Assembly (NCBI GenBank): GCA_037783415.1 | Contig: JAZGTN010000189.1 | Location: forward strand, 1,178,001-1,242,000 | Length of the DNA stretch: 64,000 nucleotides | DNA from: Leptasterias polaris | Taxonomy: Eukaryota; Echinodermata; Asteroidea; Forcipulatida; Asteriidae | Direction: 5' to 3' | Shown here: piece after piece, positions 35,701 to 43,108 of the stretch | How positions within the stretch are numbered: the first letter of the stretch is position 1 | Layout: each line of letters starts with the position of its first letter | Program-made: the position numbers and the translations under genes | The notes under the pieces: generated by a model | Database searches by the model: none | The model's input: only the letters and a program-made list of their open reading frames with translations | What the model was told of the DNA's origin: nothing

Positions 35701-36124
35701 TTGGCTCTTTAAAATGGCGGACCGTGTTAGTTCACGAAGTGAAAGGAAAACCACGCAATTTCGAGGCATATTTGTGTGGTTCATTATATTCTACTTGTAA
35801 AACAATTTTCTAGCCATATGCATTTCATAATAAACAGTTGCAAATGCTTTTCATAGCCCAAATCGCCCAATCCAAGGCAACATGTCCCTTTAAGGCCCAA
35901 TGAATATTGATACAAATAGTGTAAGGCGCTTTGGTACAAAGTTGAAAAGCCCCTAATAATTGGATATTGTTATTACTATGATTCAGGCCCTGCATGAGAG
36001 AGGAGAGAAGCTGAGTGAACTAGAGGAACGCACAGCTCAGATGATGGCCAATGCAGAGAACTTCTCCCAAGGATCCCATCAACTTATGCAGAAGTACAAA
36101 GACAAAAAGTGGTATCAGTTCTGA
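13636..36124 (+). CDS. STXBP5: Tomosyn (syntaxin-binding protein 5 family), C-terminal ten coding exons
   Basis: Tomosyn is a cytosolic/peripheral protein that binds syntaxin and SNAP25 through a C-terminal R-SNARE motif and blocks vesicle fusion by competing with synaptobrevin. Ten exons join as 13636-13752, 15395-15517, 17260-17388, 19195-19292, 20092-20182, 24186-24294, 32318-32413, 33366-33490, 34610-34731 and 35987-36124. All have AG/GT borders and compatible phases. The total is 1148 nt, giving 381 residues plus stop. Matches to vertebrate tomosyn run through the whole product: SRSSSMSSLEKEARE, CVWVGTTLGSVLVIVINLPP, GTILRLKG, SEKEAK, CYVANGHIM, SPTELQRIT, NTPEAPTKGFFRGLFGGG, RSIARHIPGTGG and the YKDKKWYQF end. 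These cover the end of the second beta-propeller, the tail linker and the SNARE motif. The upstream propeller exons are not seen. Vertebrates have STXBP5 and STXBP5L; invertebrates usually have one gene, so the symbol means family only. The introns carry most of the window's repeats. Confidence 0.96.
14035..14215 (-). pseudogene. Non-LTR retrotransposon reverse-transcriptase ORF, C-terminal fragment (broken)
   Basis: On the minus strand one frame reads GQRAFNFIAPSLWNDLPLHI, the typical C-terminal block of CR1/L2-like retrotransposon ORF2 (usually YG.RAFS.AAP.LWN.LP). An in-frame stop lies upstream and a frame change follows the RKACSL that ends the block. It is short, 5'-truncated and dead. 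Family assignment below CR1/L2-like is not possible. Confidence 0.72.
14475..15207 (+). repeat. Direct duplication of an AACTGTTCAGATTGAATTGG repeat
   Basis: Two copies (about 14475-14779 and 14970-15207) share ACCTGCCAACTGTTCAGATT, AGGCCGCAAAAAATCAGAAC, GTGCCATTTGCTTGCGAC, GATTTCTTGCGTC and GAGGTTTCAAT in order. The first has extra interior sequence. Non-coding repeat in the tomosyn A-B intron. Confidence 0.75.
15395..15517 (+). CDS. STXBP5: Tomosyn exon B (propeller strand, WVGTTLG)
   Basis: Acceptor GGCAG, donor GTATGT at 15518. Phase 1 in and phase 1 out. The product runs ESVTSPCVWVGTTLGSVLVI then VINLPPPGEQRYTQPVIVTPSG. It is almost collinear with vertebrate tomosyn, including the WVGTTLG strand of a WD-like blade. 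Window residues 39-80. Confidence 0.96.
15600..16066 (-). repeat. Dispersed repeat carrying a tRNA-Asn-like sequence (one full and one partial copy)
   Basis: A module with TGCCGTGTAGCCAGGGATCA, AACCTGGGAAGC and GATGCGACTTTT occurs twice (15600-15755 and 15895-16066), with the tRNA-like block between. Related pieces occur at 14875-14945, 53116-53285 and 58682-59755. It behaves as a dispersed tRNA-containing repeat. Confidence 0.7.
15798..15870 (-). pseudogene. tRNA-Asn(GTT)-like sequence, probably repeat-derived
   Basis: Read on the minus strand it starts GGGCTAGATAGCTCAGTTGG (perfect A box TAGCTCAGTTGG) and has B box GGTTCAAATCC. A CCGG anticodon stem encloses ACGTTAA, giving anticodon GTT (Asn). 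Position 33 is C instead of the near-universal T, the anticodon stem has a mismatch and the T stem is poor. It also recurs inside a dispersed repeat. I therefore call a pseudo-tRNA, not a working gene. Confidence 0.6.
16072..16927 (-). pseudogene. 5'-truncated non-LTR (CR1/L2/Jockey-like) retrotransposon with ORF2 C-terminus
   Basis: A 157-codon open frame (16927 to 16454, minus) contains LTHVTYGILAWGN, RIFILQKRAPRIIDNADFRA and GPKFWNSLNNDIK. This is the thumb/C-terminal region of a non-LTR reverse transcriptase. Downstream on the minus strand is an AT-rich 3' UTR ending at 16072 in a tail of ATTGT repeats (ACAAT on +). The RT palm and the endonuclease are missing, so it cannot move itself. 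It sits in the tomosyn B-C intron. Confidence 0.85.
16915..17165 (+). repeat. tRNA-derived SINE-like repeat, 5'-truncated
   Basis: Begins in a B-box-like TGTGGGTTCAAATCC, followed by TTGAGCAAGGCA, ATTGCTTCTCTAAACCCAGG, TGTACAAATGAGAACC and TTGTATGCTCC. The same body occurs at 35250-35490, 60970-61285, 63945-64000 and (inverted) 60296-60425. Confidence 0.75.
17260..17388 (+). CDS. STXBP5: Tomosyn exon C (GTILRLKG blade)
   Basis: Acceptor TTATTACAG ends at 17259, donor GTAAGT starts at 17389; phase 1 to phase 1. It encodes GTILRLKGSSLLMAFLDCNG, then SLITPPHEPWKDINRETKD, matching the ILRLKGAILRMAFLD and PPAYEPW segments of vertebrate tomosyn. Window residues 80-123. The charged end leads into a variable linker, as in the family. 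Confidence 0.95.
17460..17940 (+). repeat. Degenerate TTTATGG/TTATGTATTATGG simple repeat
   Basis: About 480 bp of loosely repeated GGTTTATG, TATTATGG and GGTTAGTGG words, immediately after tomosyn exon C. No coding support despite short open frames. Confidence 0.8.
18069..18457. mobile_element. Long foldback element, TTAAAGG ends (copy 1)
   Basis: Almost the whole element is one imperfect palindrome. Arms include TTGCCTTGGATCGGGCG, ATGATCCACACAAATATGCC and AGGAAAACCAC, mirrored after a centre near 18270 (CAAAATGGCGTGCCGTGT). Ends are TTAAAGG and CCTTTAA. A second copy is at 35504-35893, with partial copies at about 44985-45142 and 63267-63480. Confidence 0.88.
18598..18922 (-). mobile_element. 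TIR element (AGACTGTGCAAGTCTCGCGC ends), short copy
   Basis: Same TIRs and subterminal sequence as 3072-3819 but in reverse orientation: the TTCCGGGACCATAGTGGTCC segment is at the right here and at the left there. About 400 bp of the longer copy's interior is absent. Confidence 0.75.
18979..19125 (+). repeat. 49-bp tandem repeat, 3 copies
   Basis: Three near-identical units starting GACTTGTTTTATTAGTGATG at 18979, 19028 and 19077, ending 70 bp before tomosyn exon D. Confidence 0.95.
19195..19292 (+). CDS. STXBP5: Tomosyn exon D (SPSSSTEIADRQFVVISSEKEAK)
   Basis: Acceptor CAATAG ends at 19194, donor GTTGGT starts at 19293. Phase 1 in, phase 0 out. It encodes RPPLLQRSRMSPSSSTEIAD, then RQFVVISSEKEAK, matching the vertebrate SVSPSSSQEISENQYAVICSEKQAK region. 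Window residues 123-155. The donor is weaker than the others, but the next exon fits in phase. Confidence 0.94.
19349..19602. mobile_element. Foldback MITE, CCCAATTTCATGGCTCTGC family
   Basis: Starts CTGGGCCCAATTTCATGGCT and ends in AGCCATGAAATTGGGCCCT; GCTTACCG-type words repeat inside both arms. It starts 57 bp after exon D. The same ends flank the 63-bp array (24911 and 32176) and 42745-43108. Confidence 0.85.
20092..20182 (+). CDS. STXBP5: Tomosyn exon E (VISLPSQTC)
   Basis: Acceptor TTTTATTGCAG, donor GTAAGT at 20183. Phase 0 in and phase 1 out. It encodes VISLPSQTCAYRVKVAESSY, then VVRADVISLQ, aligning with VISLPTQNCAYKQNITETSFVLRGD in vertebrates. Window residues 156-186. Confidence 0.95.
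20582..22945. repeat. Composite repeat region bounded by GGAACAGCT words, with ~130-bp tandem units
   Basis: From 21839 to about 22830 there are about eight units of roughly 130 bp sharing TTCAAACTTTTTTCAGTTAT, GACTCCTTGGGCAT, CCCATGTTGACC and GGGTCAACCGGAAGT. Before them, three longer related units (about 20800, 21195, 21750) share TTAATTAATTATTC and GAATATTTAATTAGCC. The region starts with AGCTGTTCCG...CGGAACAGCT (20581-20613) and ends near CCGGAACAGCT (22938). No ORF of note. It fills most of the tomosyn E-F intron. Confidence 0.7.
23330..23706 (+). mobile_element. tRNA-derived SINE with (ATT)n tail
   Basis: The tRNA-like head has B box GGTTCGATACC at 23415-23425 and an A-box-like GGTTGGCTTGTGCG upstream. 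The body includes TTGTGCGTTGGTTCTCTGCT and CGGTTTTCCTCCCTCGG. The element ends in an ATT microsatellite (about 23680-23705), as tRNA SINEs often do. Confidence 0.8.
24186..24294 (+). CDS. STXBP5: Tomosyn exon F (CYVANGHIM, LPLTDLR)
   Basis: Acceptor GGTTACAG, donor GTTAGT at 24295; phase 1 to phase 2. It encodes NSVCLACYVANGHIMAFSLP, then SFRVLLDHDYLPLTDL, matching CLACFCANGHIMTFSLPSLRPLLDVYYLPLT of vertebrate tomosyn. Window residues 186-222. The following intron holds the large 63-bp array. Confidence 0.96.
24295..24910. other. Intron sequence without recognised content
   Basis: Ordinary AT-rich intron between tomosyn exon F and the array-bearing element. No repeat or gene seen. Confidence 0.6.
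24911..32176. mobile_element. Foldback MITE whose interior is replaced by the 63-bp array
   Basis: The left end CAGGGTTCAATTTCATGGCT plus CTGCTTATCGC (24911-24941) and right end GCACCATGCATGAAATTGGA plus CCCAGG (32151-32176) match the ends of the family at 19349-19602 in inverted orientation. The array begins and stops within about 15 bp of sequences still recognisable as that element. Expansion inside a single MITE is the simplest reading. Confidence 0.72.
24954..32143 (+). repeat. Satellite-like array, 63-bp unit, about 114 copies
   Basis: The unit contains TTGCACCCTGTTATGGGCCA, TAGAAGTATGGGCTTTACAG, GACACTATACACCCAAGAG and TTC. Length is 7190 bp, so about 114 units, nearly all identical. 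Variants are CACCC/CACTC, GGGCCAT/GGCCCAT, a one-base insertion giving GGGCCAAT (64-bp units near 26232, 26360, 26423, 26677, 26740) and GGCCAAT in the last units from about 31912. The array lies inside the tomosyn intron between exons F and G. Since 63 is divisible by three, several frames are open for thousands of bases on both strands; these are not genes. Confidence 0.98.
32318..32413 (+). CDS. STXBP5: Tomosyn exon G (SPTELQRIT)
   Basis: Acceptor CATTTAG, donor GTACTT at 32414; phase 2 in and out. It encodes IGRTFQFSSHGKGIYQASPT, then ELQRITICSEA, matching RIARTFCFTNNGQALYLVSPTEIQRLTYSQE. Window residues 222-254. It begins only about 140 bp after the end of the foldback element that contains the array. 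Confidence 0.94.
32797..33115 (+). mobile_element. SINE-like repeat with tRNA-Leu-like head
   Basis: Positions 32802-32881 fold as a long-variable-arm tRNA: TGTCGTGGCCGAGCGG at the 5' side, GGGTTCACGG as B box and CATGACA as 3' acceptor strand pairing with TGTCGTG. A SINE-like body follows (CTTGAGCAAGGCACTTAATT, ACCCATACCTACATCC). It lies in the tomosyn G-H intron. Confidence 0.72.
33366..33490 (+). CDS. STXBP5: Tomosyn exon H (tail segment, FFRGLFGGG)
   Basis: Acceptor GGTTTCAG, donor GTAAGT at 33491; phase 2 to phase 1. It encodes ENLHDMLGDLFLPVNTPEAP, then TKGFFRGLFGGGSSSLDREN, the conserved tail that in vertebrates reads LGELFTPVETPEAPNRGFFKGLFGGG. Window residues 254-296. This tail precedes the SNARE motif and is known in the family to modulate tomosyn inhibition. 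Confidence 0.97.
33802..33999. mobile_element. Foldback MITE, CCCAATTTCATAGAGC family
   Basis: Ends CCAGGGCCCAATTTCATAGA and TTTATGAAATTGGGCCCTGG are inverted; the interior has GCTTAACA/AGCAAG words. It lies in the tomosyn H-I intron. Confidence 0.85.
34610..34731 (+). CDS. STXBP5: Tomosyn exon I (start of R-SNARE region)
   Basis: Acceptor TTCTTGTAG, donor GTAAGT at 34732; phase 1 to phase 0. It encodes FGESSGRPSRSIARHIPGTG, then GLEGVKANSSSAAGELYKARI, matching LFGESSSGKASRSLAQHIPGPGG and the first heptads of the SNARE helix. Window residues 296-336. Confidence 0.97.
35250..35490 (+). repeat. tRNA-derived SINE-like repeat
   Basis: GTGACGTGGCTGAGTTG resembles a degenerate A-box region, and GGGTTCCAATCCC is the B box. 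The shared body follows (GGTCAAGACACTTAACAATA, ATTGCTTCTCATCACC, AAATGGGCACCTGC). Confidence 0.75.
35504..35893. mobile_element. Long foldback element, TTAAAGG ends (copy 2)
   Basis: Same 390-bp palindromic design as 18069-18457, with diverged sequence (TTGCCTTGGATTGGGCG; centre near 35700). It ends 93 bp before the last tomosyn coding exon. Confidence 0.88.
35987..36124 (+). CDS. STXBP5: Tomosyn terminal coding exon J (R-SNARE motif and stop)
   Basis: Acceptor GATTCAG ends at 35986; TGA stop at 36122-36124. It encodes ALHERGEKLSELEERTAQMM, then ANAENFSQGSHQLMQKY and KDKKWYQF. The arginine of LEERT (window residue 351) is the ionic zero-layer residue of an R-SNARE. There is no transmembrane segment after the SNARE helix, as expected for tomosyn and unlike synaptobrevin. 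Confidence 0.98.
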   Translation, partial: ALHERGEKLSELEERTAQMMANAENFSQGSHQLMQKYKDKKWYQF

Positions 36125-37350
36125 TGTAGTCATCGCAATCTCTGAGCTTTCTTGATGAAGACATGTGATACTAACAAGAGTGATTGAAGAAGAGACTTCT
36201 ACATCATGGTCACTTTTCATACACTCAGTACTACAGGGAATTGTGTATAAAGTGATTTATCAACCAGAAGTGGAAGGAAAGATAATTCTCTTCGATCATG
36301 CTGAAAATGAATTGGTGTAACTGGGAGGAACTAGACATAAATAATGTAAGGAGAAGCGGATGGCAAGTTGTTATGGTTAATGGTTGTTGACATTATTTGC
36401 AACTGGGGTTGCGTAACGTTAAGCAGTAACTTGTAATGGTTACCATATAGCTATCAGGAAATGATTGGTAAATACCGTCTGTTCATATTGGAGTTAGTCA
36501 GTTCTGATGAAGGTTAATTGCGTAATGAATAAAATAACAGCAATGCATTTGATATGACTGTAATTTGAATGGGTTAGCTTGAAAGTCAACTCTGGTAATA
36601 CGACACACTGATGTAGTGTTGGGATGGTTCTTGTTTTAACACACACAAGAGACCCTGTGTTATAAGACAATGTGCAAACTTGATATTGTGTTGGTTTCTT
36701 CAGTATCGGTCGACATAAACGAAGATAAACCGCACATTTTGTAATTGTTATGCATCAAAGATTAGACAAAGGGACTTTGTAGTTTCTGAACTGAGGTATT
36801 TGTGTGATGGAATATGAGCAGGGAATAACAGCTAACTCACGTGTGGAGTTCCAATGTATAATATATACATCATTTCTTTTGCATGCATTTTTGTAGTTGA
36901 GTTGGTGTTTTTCGACGTTGATTATAGGGCTATCAGTGTCGGAGATCTAAACATTCCATTTGTTATTTGAATGTCAGATTCAGTAAACCGTACCCTTTAC
37001 AGACTCGGATGTGATGTTAGACACGGGCGTATCAAAGTCCAAAAGTCTAGCTGGTTCTTTATACAGTGTTAAAAACCTGCCACTGTTTTCATATATTTTT
37101 GTTGTGTGTATATATAAATATATATGTAAATGTTGTGAGGGCATATCTATTGTTAGATTTAGATGTGCATTGTGGACAAGGAGACAGTAGGGTAAAGTGC
37201 AATAGGCCTTCAATTTCTAAAGACTAGTTATTGGTGTATCTCTCCAACCCTTTACAAATGAAGAAATATTTATTGTCTTCGTTCCAGACAAAACATTCTA
37301 GAGGTGATTGTTATATGTCCCTCACTAAACAAAAACAAATAAAGATAATA
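36125..37350 (+). other. STXBP5: Probable tomosyn 3' UTR
   Basis: AT-rich sequence following the stop codon. AATAAA signals occur at 36528-36533 and 37338-37343, so either could end the transcript. The true 3' end cannot be fixed from sequence alone. Confidence 0.5.
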
Positions 37351-39023
37351 AATTAATATATAACGATGATTATGAGATTCATTCCTTTTTGTTACATTGC
37401 TGTTGCAGGGCATACTTGTAAATGACTAAGTTGATTATTGTTGACTGTGAACATAGTAGACGATGAATATAGCTAACCACTTGGTATTCTAGCTAGACAT
37501 TTTTTGGTACTTCGGACAGAGGTCTACACGACAGATAGCAAGACTGGCCTCTTGTATATAGACTATGAAGAACTCAGATAATCAACTCACAACAAACACT
37601 ATATATGACTGTATAGAAACATGTGTTTAGACTAGAATTTCAGCTGCGAATAAAATGAATTACAGTACCTATATATAAATATAAATATATAAATATATAT
37701 GAGCTTCTGGATTACAGGAAGCAGATTCAGGTTTGGTGCATAAATGTAGCTGTTTTGTCTTATGATTATTAATCCATCTTGTAATATATTAGATTACCAC
37801 ACGATCAATCAGACATTTTATCTTGCGTAGAGTTGATGTCGCTTTACTTGTACAAGCAGCCATTATCAAGCTCCTTATCAAAACATCAGTATCATTCATT
37901 TTTCATTTTTACAGTAACTGCTGTTGTAGTTTGCAATCACGAAAATCTTTTTCATAGCTTTGTGAAGTGTTTTGTGTAGCTAAGTTGCATCAAGTGTCAT
38001 AGCAGTTATTTTTCTTTTGGGGTTTTCCGCACTTTGCTGTTTATATTGAGAAGTTATAGTTCAAAGTATTGACATTAGAGAGTAGGACCAACAGTTCAAG
38101 ACACCTCTGAGGATTTCATTTTGTTTTTAAATTATACATACATACAACAAAAATAGTTTTATTATTTCAGTTTAATATAAATGGGTTGAATTTCATTGGA
38201 TAGGTTTACTTTGTGAGATGGTATTGCTTTGCATGCATTTCAAATTACCTGTACCTCTAGTAGCATGAATTGATTATCAGCTAGCGATTATTTTAAATGC
38301 TACTTAGCTGATCACTGAATCCAATTTACATGAAGGTGGTTGACAAAAATGCTGGATTGATCATTTGATTCTACTTATTCAGCAACAGATATTTCAGCAC
38401 TCAAGTGGTACACTACGTAAGAGAAGATCTCAATATAGGAATGAAATGTCCAAAATGGCTTACAGGTTGTATCATGAAACCTTTCTGTTACATTGTGCAT
38501 CTTACAACAAATCATCTGGAGAGACCAAACGGCAGAACTAGAAGGCAGTTTGATAGATTGACACGATGTCCTTCAAATAGCAGATTTGATTCACTTACTG
38601 TAGGCTACCATCCGTCTTCTTTTACTTTACCCTCCCTCCAACCCACAAGGTCCAGATTTCAGAAAGCTGTTAAGCAGAAAATGCTCAGCAAAATTTTGGA
38701 GGGAACCGTTCACTAACACTAAACATTACATTGTGTTTTGGCTGTTTCCGATATCAACAAATTTATCAAATTGGTCCCAGATGATGACTCATTTTCCTGA
38801 ACTCCCCGATTTATTCCCATTTTGTTTTCTTCCTCTTTGTTGGAGGGGGCTCCCTACTCTCCCCTTTTGGAATTGGCAGTCTTAAAAGGGTACTGAGTAT
38901 TCCATCAAGGTTTTGTTTTGGTTTTCCATGGTATAAATGAAGGATGAGTGGTGGATTGGGGTTATCAGTTGTCATACATTAATGTGAATCCAAACTCTGG
39001 CTGCAAATAGTTAGCCGGAATCA
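37351..39023. other. Intergenic or extended 3' UTR, nothing recognised
   Basis: AT-rich. A 103-codon open frame at 38405-38716 has no recognisable domain and is likely chance. Confidence 0.5.
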
Positions 39024-39276
39024 AACACAGCCCAAATTCGTGTTGCTGCTTACTGTGGCATTCTGTGCTTCTAGTCACCCTTCTCAACTTACAGGGTTAT
39101 CCCTGCTAAGCTGTTTAAGCGAAGAATGTTGAGTATAATCAACTCATGCACATGTACAATGAACAATTCCTTGTTAATAACAAGTTTACATAAGCATGAA
39201 ACATACGTTACCATAAGCGTTGTTTTGACGCTGTTGGTTTTTGCTTACAGAAAAGCACTGCATGAAATTGGGCTGA
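39024..39276. mobile_element. Diverged foldback MITE (CCCAATTTCATG family)
   Basis: Starts AGCCCAAATTCGTGTTGCTG and ends GCATGAAATTGGGCT, with GCTTACTG/GCTTACAG words in inverted positions. Weaker than the other copies. Confidence 0.6.
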
Positions 39277-41004
39277 AAACATATGGGCTGATCAGATACT
39301 ATTTAGTGTTAATAATAACAATCTAATCAGGTATGTTATTGTAGTGTACCGTACGATGAAACAAGCTCAACAAACAAACTGGTTGAGCTTATTTGAACAT
39401 TATTCATTTTTCAAGTACAGTAAGTAGTCCGTAACTTTAATCAAGATATTCTGTTGATTGCACTGGGTGGTAAAATTGGTGTACTTTGCTTGATGAACAT
39501 CAGTTTTGTTATTTTTTTATTCATAAAACAAGTTGATCATTTGCATGAGAAATAACAGTTTTGTTTTTCTAAAACACATCAAAAAAAGTTTGTAGTTGCA
39601 TGGTTTATTTATGAGATTACCCTATGCGCGATATAATATTTAACAAATTAGCTTAAGAAGCTTATTGAAATTGCCATTTGAAAATAATTAAAACCTAATA
39701 GGCCTATAAATTTTATTTATTAGCTGAATCAGATTTCGATGTATATTTTGCTTTATTATTTATGATGATATTAATTTGATATTGATAATTGGGATCTTTA
39801 GGCACTAAATGGTTAAAATCTTGTTATTTCCGTTTTTATTTTTGTTGCCATGTTTTCCCCAATCGTGTCTATTGCCCATGGCAACATTATAGGGCTAAAC
39901 CACATACTATTTCAAATGCAAATGCCAAGCCAAATTTGGCGTCACAATTTTGCAATGAACAACTTGTCCAGTTTGAGTTGTGCTCAACTCTTACAATATT
40001 TGCTGCGACTTTAGATTTGTGGCATCAAAATTCGCTCTGCATTCGCATTTGCACAAAGTGTAACCCAGGCTGAAAGGTAACCATAGCTTGCCAACATCTC
40101 ACTCTGTCTTACTTATGTGATACTGTAGACCAGTACCATGCTGACACCAACTTGCTTGTATCCCATAACAGTAATGAATGCTAATATTCATTGTACATAA
40201 AGGAACCAGACTAAATCTTCATCCAACCTCGGTTTGATTACATTGATTTGAATGGGAGAAAACCAAGATGGCCGCACCATGATGAAGGTCTATTGTTACA
40301 TTATTATATCTTTCTGGTATTTAAACCGAAGGATCCTCAATAAGAAATAAGCTGTATAACCCATTGGTCTGAAGAACTGCATCAGGGATTAAGAATATAA
40401 TTTGTTTTGCTCAGTTTCTTCTGAGTTGTGCTGAAGTAAACCAATCCACAGACTACTTATGGGTTGTGTTCAGAAGCTTCTCACCAGCAAACTAAGCACA
40501 GAACTGGGCTCTGGACACCGAGGCATGCTCAGTGGTCTAGTGGTTGAGACATCTTCTCTAGAATGTGGGGGTCATGGGTTTGAATCCAACCATAGTAGTC
40601 TGTGGGTCTTTCCTGTGCATGACTTGGAAAGCACTGAATATACATTTCTTATTACATCTGTTTAAGGGGGGAAATACAAAATGCTATTCACTGCATACTG
40701 TTGGTAAGTGAGTACCTGGCATTTGTAGCAGGCTTCTTCCAGCTCCACAGTTTGTGCATAATTTAACCTAAATTCCCATACGTCATTGTCTAAATGTGAT
40801 TCTTATAACACAAATTGTTATTTTTAATGAGACCTGGATTCTCTTCAAACCATGACTTGGAAGTCTGAAGCTCAACTTTTTCTCAAGGAAATCTTAACAG
40901 AAAAAAAACCCCACTCCATGTATTTTATATGTGCTTCTGGTAGTCGTTGGAGCTAAACTGTTAAATGGGCATGGTCTGTGTTGAATTACATCACACTTGC
41001 CACC
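39277..41004. other. Intergenic, no gene recognised; one SINE-like patch
   Basis: At about 40510-40730 CAGTGGTCTAGTGGTTGAGA and GGGTTTGAATCC resemble A and B boxes of a tRNA-derived repeat. The rest shows no features. Confidence 0.5.
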
Positions 41005-41199
41005 AGGGCCCAATTTCATAGAGCTGCTTAAGCAGAAAATACTGCTTAACAATTTTCTGCTTAGCAGAAATAAGCAGGATACCAGTCACAAATTGTACTT
41101 GTGATATGGTAGTTTAGCTGGTAACCTTATTCTGGTAAGCATCAATTTGTTGTGCTTAGCTATTTTTTGTGCTTAAGCAGCTCTATGAAATTGGGCCCA
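41005..41199. mobile_element. Foldback MITE, CCCAATTTCATAGAGCTGC family (well preserved)
   Basis: GGGCCCAATTTCATAGAGCT at the left and AGCTCTATGAAATTGGGCCC at the right are perfect inverted 20-mers. The interior pairs through TGCTTAAGCAGA, TACTGC and GGTAACC words. Confidence 0.92.
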
Positions 41200-41964
41200 G
41201 GCTTTAATTAGTATGAGGAGGTCAAGGTCCGTTGCGTTTGCCATTTACCATTTATAGTCTACCTGTTTGTAATCTGCTAGCTCCAAACTGACTGTCCATT
41301 GGTTATAATTCTGCAGTAATCATTCATGGAAGGTTGAACCATCCAGCCTAAAATCTTAGCGCAGTGTTTTGTATCAATGACTTTTTATCCTCATTCTTTA
41401 GACCTTCAACACTCTTCCTCCATTTAAAGCAATTTAATGTGAGAAAAACAAGATGTCAAAAATCTAATAAAGGTTGCGTGTTCTACAAAGGTGTAGTGGG
41501 TTTTTTCGTATGAAAAATAAGAAACAAACTGACTGCATATTCACTGATGTTAAGGAGGTAACATGGGTTAAGTCAATACATTCCATTTAACCTGAATAAG
41601 CCCATTTGCTTTGTTTCGTAGTGTACAAGATTGATTGTTTCAAGTGTCTATTTCTCGCTTCTTACTTTGGGGAAAGCCCTGGTGAATGTTTTGGTAATTT
41701 TTTTCAATCTGCTTGCAACATTCAATTTGTATGAATTTGGTCATGTATAATAACTTGTCTTGAGGTATGTAATGATCTTTGTATGTTATTGATTCCAAAG
41801 AAACATTCCCTGTTTTTAGTAACCAAGCATCCCATTCTTTGCAAACATTCCTCTACTGTCAAATACATCATTCCTTTCAGAGACCTCATCATCATATTTG
41901 TCATGTTCTTGATATACGGTCTTATAAATGACTACTTATTTTTAATTAACAAAAGGTGACCTGC

Positions 41965-42138
41965 CTGGGTCCAATTTCATAAAGCCTGTCAGCACAAAAA
42001 CTTCATAAGCACAGGAATATATTGCTTAGCAGAAATTGGTGACCAGACAAAATATCATGAGGTTAACATTGTTGCAACTGGTGCTCCACTCATATTCTGC
42101 TTATCACATCAATTTGCTAACTGCTGAATGAAGTTGGA
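41965..42138. mobile_element. Foldback MITE, diverged copy
   Basis: CTGGGTCCAATTTCATAAAG at the left; CTGAATGAAGTTGGA at the right; inner AGCACA/TGCTTA words as in 33802-33999. Confidence 0.6.
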
Positions 42139-42744
42139 TTAGTGTTTGTTGGTATAGCAGAGGATTTATACAGGAATTATTTTAATCTTGACGCCATTAC
42201 ATTTCCTTTTCAGTCAATAGATTAAGCAAGTTTCATTGTATTTTCACATTTTACAGCACTTTGATTTCCCATTTACATTGCTTTACCATGTGAAAGAAAC
42301 ATCAACTTTGTATTAGGGTTTGAATACACGTCAAACTTACACCGTCTTTAATGGCTTCATGAAATCATTTTATTTGATCATATTAAAATAAGCTGTTTAT
42401 ATTTATTTGATATTTATACATTAAATTAGTATGAATAATAGTACATCACTTGTATTTGGAACTAAACATTCTTTTTGAACCCTTATTAAGTGTTATGTTT
42501 TTAGCTTTTAAACTCTTTTTTTGTTGGGAAGAAGTCATAAAAGATAGTTCTATAGAACATGTCAATAAGAAAAGGTTTAGTTTTCTTAATGTCTGTAGGA
42601 TAAACATTTGCAAGATTGGATTTTGTTTAAAGCTATGTTTATTCCTGTTCTACATGGGTGTTGGTGTAAAAGAAGGTTGCATTAGTGGGTGTAGGGTTGT
42701 ACGTATTGAAAACCAACTTTCCACTGATGGCCTCAACTTGTTCT

Positions 42745-43108
42745 GGGCCCTCACAATTTCATGGCTCTGCTACCCAGAATGCTGCGCCTAAGTTTACTAT
42801 TCTAAGCTTACAGGGGTCAGTTTCTGTTTTCTGAGCTAGCTGTGTAAGCAAAGATTGTTTTATTATGAAATATGAACATGCACAAGAAAAAATCCTTGTT
42901 AATAACAAGTAAAATATTCTTACATTAGGCCCGGCTTGTTTTTCACGTGAATTTTGAAAGAGAAGTGTTTTTCCATGCCCCACATTTGGAAAACAGCACG
43001 TTCCAGATTTGTTTTGCAGAACGTAGTTTGCTTCGCATTTGAATGACGTATAAATTGGACTTTGTGAGTGGTTTGCTCCACTTCCGTAAGCAGAGCCATT
43101 AAATTATC
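42745..43108. mobile_element. Foldback MITE, CAATTTCATGGCTCTGC family
   Basis: Left GGGCCCTCACAATTTCATGG and CTCTGCTACCC; right GTAAGCAGAGCCATTAAATT. Arms are diverged; interior about 300 bp without ORF. Confidence 0.7.

Noticed and set aside
38405..38716. 103-codon ORF as a small gene
   Set aside because: No domain, no splice or regulatory context; chance opening downstream of tomosyn.
41502..41553. Short ORF ending in GAG|GTAACA as CEP162 exon 1
   Set aside because: Phase fits, but the sequence has no similarity to the family N-terminus and the donor is poor.
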